Assembly (NCBI GenBank): GCA_002293455.1
Contig: DBDH01000019.1
Location: forward strand, 1-39,805
Length of the DNA: 39,805 bases
Source of the DNA: Treponema sp. UBA937
GTDB taxonomy: Bacteria; Spirochaetota; Spirochaetia; Treponematales; Breznakiellaceae
Reading direction: 5' to 3'
Shown piece by piece: positions 24,122-31,785 of the stretch. Position 1 is the stretch's first letter. Every line of letters begins with the position of its first letter. Under the pieces are notes generated by a model. It saw only the letters and a list, made by a program, of their open reading frames with translations, made no database searches and had not been told where the DNA came from. Made by a program: the position numbers and the translations under genes.

Positions 24122-26063
24122 CGGGTCCCTTTATTGACTCTGCATCAGGTTCTTCGTATTTTGTAACCCTAATGAGACCGTCCTCAAGAATAAACGTCGC
24201 AGCCTTGTATTCTGTCCTTACATCTTCCTTCATGTCCCGAATAATGATTTTAACGCCCGTATATACTTTGTGCGACACGGATACTCTTCCGCGGGTTTTA
24301 AGGCTGTCCAAATAATTCTGCGCCGATTCCAGTTCCGTACTGATCTTACGGACATCTTCAATCAACTGCTGCCTGTGGTCCATCAGCTCATGAAGATAGG
24401 CTTCTTTATCTTCCGGAAGCGATTTTCTTTGTTTCTTGATATTGATGAGTGTCAGTAAATTCAGCTGCACATCATCGAGATGTTTTTGGGCTGTTTCCTT
24501 GGAAATCCTGAGACTGTTTACTTTTTCTTTTCCTTTGGGATCGAACCCCACTTCGCAGATTGTTTCGGTTCCGCTTATGGGGCTGCCGATAGTTTTGGCA
24601 TGTATTTCTTCCGCGGCCCTGAGCCGTCCGCCGACAATGGAAGCACGTTTCCCCTGGCAAATAATGCGCTTGTCCGCGTCAACCTGGGAATTGACAATGC
24701 CGTCGGAAACAACAACCATGTTGCCGGATTCCACTATCGCGTTTTCAATAAACCGTGCCCAGAGAGACCGCCCTGCCCGGATTAAACCGGAACTTTTTCC
24801 GGTAATTCCCTGATGAACAATAATGTCCCCTTCGGCATCCAGTTCGGCTTTTTCTACCGTTCCGTGAACTTCAATGTTGCCCGCGGCCTTAACGGAAAAT
24901 CCCGCTTCGACGTTGCCTGAAACAATTACGGTCCCCAGGAAAATAATATTTCCGGTTTTAATATCCACGTTTCCCGCAACGGTGTATATCGGTTCCACAT
25001 TGATTTTTCCGGACACAATCACAACCTGGCCGTTCATGTCGGCAATAATTGTACTGTCATCATCCGCTACATGGACATTTTTCCCCAACGGAAGCTGAAT
25101 GTCTCGTCCGTTTTTTGCGGGAATTACTTTTCCGGTGACCGTCTTTCCGGAATTTCCTGTCGCGGGAGGAATTTTCCTTGCAAGCGGCTGACCCAGCACA
25201 ACATTTTGAATAATATTCAGTTCTTTAAAATCAACTCTTCCGTTGGCGCCTTCTCTCAGCCGCACTTTCGATTGATCGGTTTCAAAATTGTATTGAATAT
25301 ACGCGTCACGGCCATTTACCGGTTTGTCACCCTCGGCAACCAAAAACGCCTCTTTATAAACAGGTTTATCACAGAAATCTTCCAAGATCCCTTTATTGAC
25401 GCCATGAATGATGCGGTTATTGCGCAGAAAACTGAGAATCAAATCGGGGGATAAATCGCACCCGCCAGAGCCGGGAGGCGTAACGTAGATATAGGCCTTC
25501 ATGTCCTGATCGGAAATATCCACGGTGAGGCTGGTATCGTTTACGGGGTTTGAATCAAAGGTTCCTACCTTGATATATTCACAGGAAGCATTTTTTACAA
25601 CTTCGCTTACCGCTTTCGCATTAATATCCTTAACATTCCGTGCGGCAAGGGCATCCAATGCCTGTTTTTCTGTCGCCTTTTTGCCGTTCCCCTTGGGAGG
25701 AACAACCTTAAGGAACGCGCCTTCGGACCTCAAATTGACGAAAGCCTCACCATCTTTGTTTTCAATTGCGGGAACGGCAAATTCAATATCATCCGAATCC
25801 GCGGTTTCATCGGTTTGTATCTTCCGGGCTTTAATCTGCTCGTATGCGCGGATTTTCCAATCTTTTTTTCCCGTGCCGAAAAAGCCGTCCGAACCTTTTT
25901 CAAGGATTTCATACTCAATATATTTTACAGAAACACCAAGCATTGTCGCCGCTTCCGCCGCCGCGTCTTCCAGAGTCGGACCTTCGGCATCTACAATCCG
26001 GACAGTCCGGTCATGTTCCAACCATTCTTTCATTAAAACTTGCAGCTGGACAAAATCGACCAT
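24102..26063 (-). CDS. FapA (DUF342) polymer-binding protein with Jag_N domain
   Basis: A 653-aa protein. The N-terminus (about 18-78) is a Jag_N domain, recognised by the EKGSDGFFGTG turn. It is followed by the FapA/DUF342 region (about 150-480) with repeated beta-solenoid-like strands (GNVDIKTGNIIFLGTVIVSG, GNIEVHGTVEKAELDAEG). A coiled coil follows (about 530-600, HLDDVQLNLLTLI). FapA proteins bind or organise at the inner membrane and are linked to flagellar or polar protein placement in Vibrio; the exact role in spirochaetes is unknown. It follows the sigma-28 gene by 9 bp and overlaps the next gene by 20 bp. Confidence 0.85.
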   Translation of the reverse strand: MVDFVQLQVLMKEWLEHDRTVRIVDAEGPTLEDAAAEAATMLGVSVKYIEYEILEKGSDGFFGTGKKDWKIRAYEQIKARKIQTDETADSDDIEFAVPAIENKDGEAFVNLRSEGAFLKVVPPKGNGKKATEKQALDALAARNVKDINAKAVSEVVKNASCEYIKVGTFDSNPVNDTSLTVDISDQDMKAYIYVTPPGSGGCDLSPDLILSFLRNNRIIHGVNKGILEDFCDKPVYKEAFLVAEGDKPVNGRDAYIQYNFETDQSKVRLREGANGRVDFKELNIIQNVVLGQPLARKIPPATGNSGKTVTGKVIPAKNGRDIQLPLGKNVHVADDDSTIIADMNGQVVIVSGKINVEPIYTVAGNVDIKTGNIIFLGTVIVSGNVEAGFSVKAAGNIEVHGTVEKAELDAEGDIIVHQGITGKSSGLIRAGRSLWARFIENAIVESGNMVVVSDGIVNSQVDADKRIICQGKRASIVGGRLRAAEEIHAKTIGSPISGTETICEVGFDPKGKEKVNSLRISKETAQKHLDDVQLNLLTLINIKKQRKSLPEDKEAYLHELMDHRQQLIEDVRKISTELESAQNYLDSLKTRGRVSVSHKVYTGVKIIIRDMKEDVRTEYKAATFILEDGLIRVTKYEEPDAESIKGPDGYTTD

Positions 26064-26072
26064 GGCGCCTTC

Positions 26073-26861
26073 CTATACAATACCTTTACGGATATTGGTT
26101 AACTTTGCCCTTAAACGGAGAATCGCCTTGGTATGAAGCTGAGAAACCCTCGACTCGGTAACCTGGAGGACCTGCCCAATTTCCTTTAACGTTAAATCCT
26201 CATAATAGTAAAGGACAAGAATCTTCTTTTCTTTATCGGGAAGTTCATTGATGGAATCAACAATTACCCGGCGGATTTCGTCTTTTTCGACGATAACATC
26301 GGGGTTCAAGCTCGACGGAGACTCAATACTGTCTCCGATAGATACTTTATCATTTTCATCGCTGGAAAACCAAACATCATTTAAAGATAAAATGGATGTT
26401 CCGGAAATCTTTATCATCGTTTTGAGAAACTCATCTTCGTTCATTCCCAACGATTTCGCGATTTCCTGATCCGTGGCGGTTCTGCCGAGCTGAGCTTCCA
26501 GGTTTCCGATAGCGTCTTCCACTTCCCTAGTTTTTTGCCGCACGGAACGCGGAACCCAATCGATAGAACGGAGCTCGTCAAAAATAGCCCCCCGAATCCT
26601 GGTTACCGCATAGGTCTTAAATTTTACATTTTTCCCCGGATCAAACTTATCGATAGCATCCAGAAGCCCGAAAACGCCGTAACCCACCAAATCATCAAAC
26701 TCTACATTGTGGGGCATACCGACCGCTACTTTTCCGGCAACATATTTTACCAAGGGAGCGTACTGTTTTATAAATTCTTCCCGAATCCGCGGATCCCGGT
26801 TCTTTCGATATTCTACCCAAAGATCATCTTCTATATTTTGGTCCAGGAGGACATCCCTCAT
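26073..26861 (-). CDS. fliA: Flagellar sigma factor, FliA/WhiG (sigma-28) family
   Basis: A 262-aa protein. Region 2 (APLVKYVAGKVAVG, DLVGYGVFGLLDAIDKFD, FKTYAVTRIRGAIFDELRS) is followed by the FliA/WhiG signature DWVPRSVRQKTREVE, region 3, and region 4 with LTLKEIGQVLQVTESRVSQL. It would direct transcription of late flagellar and chemotaxis genes. It is preceded by a 245-aa membrane protein gene 3 bp upstream and followed by fapA. The flhF/flhG genes, often placed just upstream in spirochaete flagellar clusters, are not here. No FlgM gene was seen. Confidence 0.92.
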   Translation of the reverse strand: MRDVLLDQNIEDDLWVEYRKNRDPRIREEFIKQYAPLVKYVAGKVAVGMPHNVEFDDLVGYGVFGLLDAIDKFDPGKNVKFKTYAVTRIRGAIFDELRSIDWVPRSVRQKTREVEDAIGNLEAQLGRTATDQEIAKSLGMNEDEFLKTMIKISGTSILSLNDVWFSSDENDKVSIGDSIESPSSLNPDVIVEKDEIRRVIVDSINELPDKEKKILVLYYYEDLTLKEIGQVLQVTESRVSQLHTKAILRLRAKLTNIRKGIV

Positions 26862-26864
26862 AAT

Positions 26865-27602
26865 TTAACCCTTTTCATCCCGTCTTAATATAGTTTGTAT
26901 CGCAGAAGCCATTTCCTGAACATTAAAATCTCCGGAATTACCGGTCTGCTTCGTCCGGGACGGCTCAGGCACGAAAGAAGGCGATGATGAAAGGTCTTCC
27001 TCCATTTCAATAACATCACTTTCATCATCCGATTCCTCAGATGGAGCAAAAGAACCGGACATTGAGTCTAAATCAGGCAAAACATCGATAGATTCAGACT
27101 CATCTTCTTCCGGAATTGCCGCCGGTAGTACCGCCGATTCGGCAGAAAGAGGAGAAATACCCCCCTCCCCTTTTCCATTATAATCATCTTGGCTATTCTG
27201 GTCCAGACCTTGAGTAAAAGAGGTTCGATTGGAAAAGATTTGCCCGGGAGCGGCCGCTTCCGCATAAGCGGAATTTTCCATATTTCCGGCAGGAACGGCA
27301 CCCGCCGCCGATTTCGATCCTGTTTCATCATCTGGGGAATCCATTAATCCATCAATCGAAATATCCACTTTTGAACCGAGAATATCGTTCCCGTTCGATT
27401 CATCATGAGGAGACGTCAATAATTCAGGGAGAAACTGATTGATTAACCAGTACGAGAGAGAGACTAAAACAAAGAAAATAAGGCCCAGAACAAAAGCCCT
27501 AAGAAGCACCGGAAAAAACTGGGATCCGGTGAATAATCCTATCAAAAAGGAAAGAATAAAAGCAACACCGGCAATGATTCCGCTGATTTTTGGATTAAAC
27601 AC
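26865..27602 (-). CDS. Membrane protein with acidic cytoplasmic tail, first gene of the flagellar operon
   Basis: A 245-aa protein starting at GTG with GAGGGGG about ten bases upstream. Two membrane helices occupy about 7-57 (IIAGVAFILSFLIGLF and AFVLGLIFFVLVSLSYWLI). The remaining ~185 residues are acidic and low-complexity (many D/E/S), ending in a helix (VQEMASAIQTILRRDEKG) that could be a docking motif. No family recognised. It leads the operon with sigma-28, FapA and two small proteins. A flagellar or sigma-28-related function is inferred only from position. Confidence 0.65.
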   Translation of the reverse strand: MFNPKISGIIAGVAFILSFLIGLFTGSQFFPVLLRAFVLGLIFFVLVSLSYWLINQFLPELLTSPHDESNGNDILGSKVDISIDGLMDSPDDETGSKSAAGAVPAGNMENSAYAEAAAPGQIFSNRTSFTQGLDQNSQDDYNGKGEGGISPLSAESAVLPAAIPEEDESESIDVLPDLDSMSGSFAPSEESDDESDVIEMEEDLSSSPSFVPEPSRTKQTGNSGDFNVQEMASAIQTILRRDEKG

Positions 27603-27627
27603 CCTGCAATTCCCCCTCTTGTGTAAA

Positions 27628-27656
27628 AGTATACTTCATTATTGTGAATTTGTCAT
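27628..27656 (-). promoter_or_regulatory. Candidate promoter of the flagellar operon
   Basis: On the minus strand ATGACA (27656-27651), 17-bp spacer, TATACT (27633-27628), ending 26 bp before the GTG start of the first operon gene. It resembles a sigma-70 rather than a sigma-28 promoter. Confidence 0.45.
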
Positions 27657-27718
27657 TATTAACAAGTGCGAGTGCATATTTTTTATCACAGATATGTTAA
27701 AGTAATTGATAAAAGATC

Positions 27719-28330
27719 ATGGAACTCAGCGAAAAATTGCAGCAGCTTAGAAAAGAAAAAGGACTTACTCAAGAACAGCTTGCGGAAAAAATTTTTGTTT
27801 CGCGTACGGCAATTTCAAAATGGGAATCCGGCCGCGGGTATCCCAGTTTGGATTATCTAAAATCGATTTCAAAGTTTTTTGAAATATCGATAGATGATTT
27901 GCTTTCAGGCGAAGAACTCATCAGGATTGCTGAAAATGACAGCCGCGAAAAAGCCGACCGTCTGCGTACCGTGTTTTTCGGCATCATTGACTGTATGGCA
28001 TCGCTTCTCTTTTTTCTGCCTTTCTTCAGCAAAAAAGGACCGGATATTATCCGCGCCGTTTCCCTGCTTTCTCTTGAAGACGGCACTCCGTTATTGCATA
28101 CTACTTTTATTGTATGGACAAGCATGATCATCCTGTTTGGCATTACGGAGCTTGCCCTGCAAAATGTTCGGCATCGCTTATGGCTGAAATACAAAACGGC
28201 CTTTTCTCTTTTTCTCGGCACAGGGGCCGTCCTTATGTTTATTTCCAGTCCATTGTCTTATGCCTACGCCGGCGCCTACATGTTTTTCCTGCTTGTCTTG
28301 AAAGGGTTTTTGTTGATAAAACGCCGATGA
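27719..28330 (+). CDS. XRE-family HTH regulator with C-terminal membrane domain
   Basis: A 203-aa protein. Residues 1-60 form an XRE/Cro helix-turn-helix (LQQLRKEKGLTQEQLAEKIF, SRTAISKWESGRGYPSLDYL). After a short linker there are about four hydrophobic helices (FFGIIDCMASLLFFLPFF, FIVWTSMIILFGITELAL, FSLFLGTGAVLMFIS, AGAYMFFLLVLKGFLLI). This HTH-plus-membrane form is common in Firmicutes and suggests a membrane-tethered sensor-repressor. It is divergent from the flagellar operon and precedes the repeat/hydrolase region. The ATG has only a weak ribosome-binding site. Confidence 0.85.
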   Translation: MELSEKLQQLRKEKGLTQEQLAEKIFVSRTAISKWESGRGYPSLDYLKSISKFFEISIDDLLSGEELIRIAENDSREKADRLRTVFFGIIDCMASLLFFLPFFSKKGPDIIRAVSLLSLEDGTPLLHTTFIVWTSMIILFGITELALQNVRHRLWLKYKTAFSLFLGTGAVLMFISSPLSYAYAGAYMFFLLVLKGFLLIKRR

Positions 28331-28403
28331 CACGAAACGTAGCGCCCATGTGACAATACGTTTCTTGCGCCTCATTACTGTCCATGGTATGTTTTTATCA
28401 GAT

Positions 28404-28523
28404 GAGGCAATTGCAAAACTCCAGTTTTTGCAATTGCAACCGCTTAAAAATGCGTATTTTGCAGCCTTTAGGCGAGAAATCGCATGAGCCTCAGCAAAAC
28501 TAACCGAGTTTTACAAGAGGCTC
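28404..28523 (+). repeat. 120-bp MITE-like dispersed repeat, copy D
   Basis: Exactly the length of copy A. The left hairpin is a perfect 12-bp stem (28407-28418 with 28426-28437, 7-nt loop) of different sequence from copy A at two paired positions (GCAATTGC against GCTGTTGC). The right outer stem GAGCCTC/GAGGCTC (28486-28492 with 28517-28523) also differs from copy A (GAGCTTG/CAAGCTC) at two paired positions. The inner stem AAAACT/AGTTTT has the same AACCG loop. It lies 37 bp before the alpha/beta hydrolase start, with a further 6-bp hairpin (28522-28538) between. Confidence 0.8.
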
Positions 28524-28560
28524 AGATTTTACATCTGAATCTTCATTGGAGAAACGAAAA

Positions 28561-30765
28561 ATGAAAATGGTTATGAAGCAAAAATTTGTTTCAAATATGA
28601 GTCCCGCTCTGTGCTGGGCGTTAATCGCGGGGATTGGCATTGCGTTTATTTTCGGCGTGATACAGTTCGTCTTGATCTTTGGTGTCTACGGTTTTTTCCC
28701 CGCATTGATCGCCGGACTCGTAATTCTTGCCGCCGCGGCCGCAGCGTCAATAGTGTTGACTCTGTTATTTTCCATGCTGAAAAATATTCGCCTACAGACA
28801 TTGTTGGTGTTCTTTTTTTCTCTGTTTCTTTGTTTATTGACAATGGCGCTCGGAATATTTTTAGTGCCTCTGCTGGTGTCCGTAATGGCGTCAGTGTATT
28901 TGGCCGTCATGTTCACAAAAGGCCGGTACCGCGATATAAGCAAATGGAAGAAGATTTTGCGTTACGCTCTTTTGGGATTGTTCGGCATACTCTCTCTTTT
29001 CATTCTCGTTTTGATACTGATGCCGGGGCCCTCGCTGAATAACAGGCCGGAACAGGCTGCACTCGCTCTGCCATATACGGATAGAATACAAAACGCAAAA
29101 ACTGATTTAGAAAATCCCGCAGAATCAGGAACGTATCGTCACACGATACTGTATTATGCGTCAGAAAAACAGAAGATAGAACCATATCCTGAACAAGAAA
29201 TAATCTCCGCGCGTACCGTGGACGCTTCCGGGTTTTTGGACGGATGGAGCGGCATTCGTAAATCGCAGCTTGGCTTTGGACCGGAAACCTTGCCGCTCAA
29301 TGGACAAGTTTGGATGCCGGAAGGCAGCGGTCCGTTTCCGCTTGTACTTATCGTGCATGGTAACCATGATTTAGGAGACCGTTCTGACGGCGGCTATGCC
29401 TATTTGGGTGAACTGCTTGCAAGCCGGGGAATCATCGCGGTATCTGCCGATGAAAACTTTCTGAACTCATCCAGTTTGTATGACGCGCTTTTCTTTGCCA
29501 GATTAAAAGAGGAAAATGACGCGCGTGCTTTTGTTCTGCTTGAACACCTGCGCCAATGGCACGACTGGAACGCCGATGCTTCAAGCCCATTTTTCAATAA
29601 AGTTGATTTTGAAAACATCGCGCTCATAGGGCATTCACGCGGCGGCGAAGCGGTTTCATTGGCCGCGTCTTTTGCCGAATTGAAAGTGTATCCCGATAAC
29701 GGAAGCCTCACATTTGACTATCCGTTCCGAATAAAATCACTTGCCGCCATCGCTCCGGTTCATGGCCAGTATAATCCCGCGGGGCTTGAAGTGAATCTTG
29801 AAAACATCAACTATCTTGTTTTGCATGGCGCGCATGACATGGACGTAAGCAGTTTTCATGGGGCGAATATGTACCGAAGAACAGATGTGTCCGGCGGCGG
29901 AATTAAGGCACAGGTATGGATGCAATACGCCAATCACGGGCAGTTCAACAGTACATGGGGAACAAATGATTCGATAGGTTTGATGAATCTTACATACAAC
30001 AGAAAACTGCTTATGCCGATGGAAGAACAGCAGCAGGCCGCTAAGGTTTTTATCAGTGCTTTTTTAGAATCTACGCTGCATGGAAAGGAAGAATATAACG
30101 CCTTATTCAAAAATTTTTCTCAAGGAAATGAATGGCTTCCGCCCGCGTTGTATATCACCGATTATGCTGATAGTCAAAGTATGTTACTGGACAGCTTTGA
30201 CGGCGGTTATGATTTATGCGCGTCAAGTTCCTCAAAAGTGAGTTATATGGCACAAGGTTTTGATACATGGACGCAAAGCATCCTGCCGGGGAAAGGAGAA
30301 AACACAAACCGTGTGCTGACATTATCGTGGGGCAGTGAAGAATACGCTGAAAAATATGAGCATGAATTTCCTGTCTTCACATTTGTATTTGCGGATGGAA
30401 CGCTTTCCGCGGGGGATAGATTGTACGTATCACTTTGTTCGGGTAAAGAAGACGCGGACACACCAGACGTATCGTTCAACATACGGTTGACTGACAGTGC
30501 CGGAAACACAGCCGAAATGAGCGTCAACGAATTCGGCGGAGTGGTGAATCCGCTTGACGCGCCAATCGGCAAACCCATTGCTTCATCCATCATCGGAGAG
30601 CGCGAACCTGTTTTGCAGATGGTCTCTATTCCGACAGAACGGTTTCAGGGCTTAACCGGTGACATTGTAAACATGGAATGGCTAATGGATAACGCGGAAA
30701 TCAGCAAGGCCGGACAGATTTTATACGCGGACGATTTGCGCGTAGAAAAGAAAGAAAACAATTGA
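28561..30765 (+). CDS. Membrane-anchored alpha/beta hydrolase, large
   Basis: The protein is 734 aa from ATG 28561, chosen for GGAG nine bases upstream; an upstream TTG at 28546 is less likely. Residues about 12-155 contain four to five membrane helices. An extracytoplasmic alpha/beta-hydrolase domain follows: the oxyanion/HGN strand FPLVLIVHGNHDLG, nucleophile elbow IGHSRGGEAVS (Ser about 359), and candidate acid and histidine in LHGAHDMDVSSFHG and QYANHGQFN. A beta-rich C-terminal domain (about 540-734) follows. The whole looks like a lipase/esterase or dienelactone-hydrolase relative acting outside the membrane. Substrate unknown. A repeat copy lies in its leader and another overlaps its stop. 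Confidence 0.75.
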   Translation: MKMVMKQKFVSNMSPALCWALIAGIGIAFIFGVIQFVLIFGVYGFFPALIAGLVILAAAAAASIVLTLLFSMLKNIRLQTLLVFFFSLFLCLLTMALGIFLVPLLVSVMASVYLAVMFTKGRYRDISKWKKILRYALLGLFGILSLFILVLILMPGPSLNNRPEQAALALPYTDRIQNAKTDLENPAESGTYRHTILYYASEKQKIEPYPEQEIISARTVDASGFLDGWSGIRKSQLGFGPETLPLNGQVWMPEGSGPFPLVLIVHGNHDLGDRSDGGYAYLGELLASRGIIAVSADENFLNSSSLYDALFFARLKEENDARAFVLLEHLRQWHDWNADASSPFFNKVDFENIALIGHSRGGEAVSLAASFAELKVYPDNGSLTFDYPFRIKSLAAIAPVHGQYNPAGLEVNLENINYLVLHGAHDMDVSSFHGANMYRRTDVSGGGIKAQVWMQYANHGQFNSTWGTNDSIGLMNLTYNRKLLMPMEEQQQAAKVFISAFLESTLHGKEEYNALFKNFSQGNEWLPPALYITDYADSQSMLLDSFDGGYDLCASSSSKVSYMAQGFDTWTQSILPGKGENTNRVLTLSWGSEEYAEKYEHEFPVFTFVFADGTLSAGDRLYVSLCSGKEDADTPDVSFNIRLTDSAGNTAEMSVNEFGGVVNPLDAPIGKPIASSIIGEREPVLQMVSIPTERFQGLTGDIVNMEWLMDNAEISKAGQILYADDLRVEKKENN

Positions 30766-30800
30766 GCTTCTTGCAAAAACTGAAATTTTGCAATTGCCTC
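30764..30800 (-). repeat. 37-bp derivative of the dispersed repeat, copy E
   Basis: TTGCAAAA and TTTTGCAA (30771-30778 with 30786-30793) form a hairpin flanked by GAGCTTC and TTGCCTC ends. Its reverse complement matches the left end of copy D (GAGGCAATTGCAAAA), so it is in the opposite orientation. It begins on the G of the hydrolase stop codon (TGA at 30763-30765) and lies 28 bp before the PAP2-like gene start. Confidence 0.6.
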
Positions 30801-30828
30801 GAATAAATTGATTTGGAGATTAAGAAGA

Positions 30829-31599
30829 ATGAAGAAACTGTTGATTGCCTTATATTCCTTTGTGATAAGCCTGAGTGTTTTTTCACAAAGTGTGTTTACC
30901 TATGATCTGCACAAAGACGCGCTTCTTGGTGTTAGCGCACTGGGTGTATTTGCAAGTCCTTTTCTTATAGAGAACGTACCGGAACATGTTCCGCAAAATC
31001 TCAATAAGGATGATATAAATCCGCTGGACCGGAGTTTAATGTTTTCATACAACAAGACGCTGGATATGATAAGCGATTACGGAGTTTACGCTTTTCTTGC
31101 ATTGCCTATCATTTCTTTAGCGGGAAATATAAAAGACGGCAATGCATGGCTTACTTACGGCATCATGTACGGCGAAGCGTTTGCGCTTACCTTTGGAACA
31201 AAAGATCTGCTTAAAAATGCCGTTATCCGTTATAGACCTTACATGTACTCCGGAGGCGTTCCAGACGGATTAATGGACGATTACTACAACAGCTTTCCGT
31301 CCGGCTCGACCGCACTGGCTTTTTTGTCGGCGGGTTTTTTAAGCGCGACATTTTCAGCCGAGTACCCCGATTCAAAATGGAAGATTCCGGTCATAGCCGG
31401 AGCATACACACTGGCGGCGGGAATCGCTTCCGCACGAATTATTTCCGGCAGCCATTTTATTACCGATGTTCTTGCCGGCGCCGCAATCGGCAGTCTTTAC
31501 GGCTGGGTTGTTCCGCTCTTGCATAAAAAGCAAAACAAAGACAACAACATCACGCTGAATCTTACCGGAAACGGTTTCGTTGTCGGGATGAAGTTCTAA
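30829..31599 (+). CDS. PAP2-family (type 2 phosphatidic acid phosphatase) protein, secreted or envelope
   Basis: The protein is 256 aa from ATG 30829, with GGAG ten bases upstream; the TTG at 30808 is less likely. A signal peptide is visible (KKLLIALYSFVISLSVFSQS). The three PAP2 motifs are present in modified form: C1 KNAVIRYRP (K-x6-RP), C2 FPSGSTALAF where the usual PSGH histidine is Ser, and C3 ARIISGSHFITD (R-x5-H-x3-D). Loss of the C2 histidine, usually the leaving-group acid, makes activity uncertain. Likely substrates are lipid phosphates such as undecaprenyl pyrophosphate or lipid A. It follows the hydrolase gene by 63 bp and may be cotranscribed. Confidence 0.75.
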   Translation: MKKLLIALYSFVISLSVFSQSVFTYDLHKDALLGVSALGVFASPFLIENVPEHVPQNLNKDDINPLDRSLMFSYNKTLDMISDYGVYAFLALPIISLAGNIKDGNAWLTYGIMYGEAFALTFGTKDLLKNAVIRYRPYMYSGGVPDGLMDDYYNSFPSGSTALAFLSAGFLSATFSAEYPDSKWKIPVIAGAYTLAAGIASARIISGSHFITDVLAGAAIGSLYGWVVPLLHKKQNKDNNITLNLTGNGFVVGMKF

Positions 31600-31785
31600 G
31601 GCAGCGCTGATTAAGTCTCGATGACATTACTCATCGCTGCCCAAGTCATTTTTCGTAATTCTTATAATACAACGAATTACTGCAAAATGACAGTTTCATA
31701 AAGTAAACACTGATTTATGCTCGATGCATAAATCAGTGTTACCCTAAGTCAAAACGATTTTAACGTTGATCACTGCTCAACGTTA
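31600..31785. other. String of four hairpins between convergent genes
   Basis: Four inverted repeats stand in a row: GGCAGCG/CGCTGCC (31600-31606 with 31635-31641) enclosing GATGA/TCATC; GTCATTTT..GTAATTC with GAATTAC..AAAATGAC (31645-31661 with 31674-31691); a perfect 15-bp stem (31706-31720 with 31726-31740, loop TCGAT); and a 9-bp stem TAACGTTGA/TCAACGTTA (31761-31769 with 31777-31785) ending on the stop codon of the fusion gene. No coding frame. It may be a bidirectional terminator or a structured mobile remnant. Confidence 0.6.

Noticed and set aside
25525..26136. 203-aa plus-strand open frame
   Set aside because: Shadow of fapA; Ser/Ala-rich with no domain, while the opposite strand encodes the FapA and Jag_N motifs.
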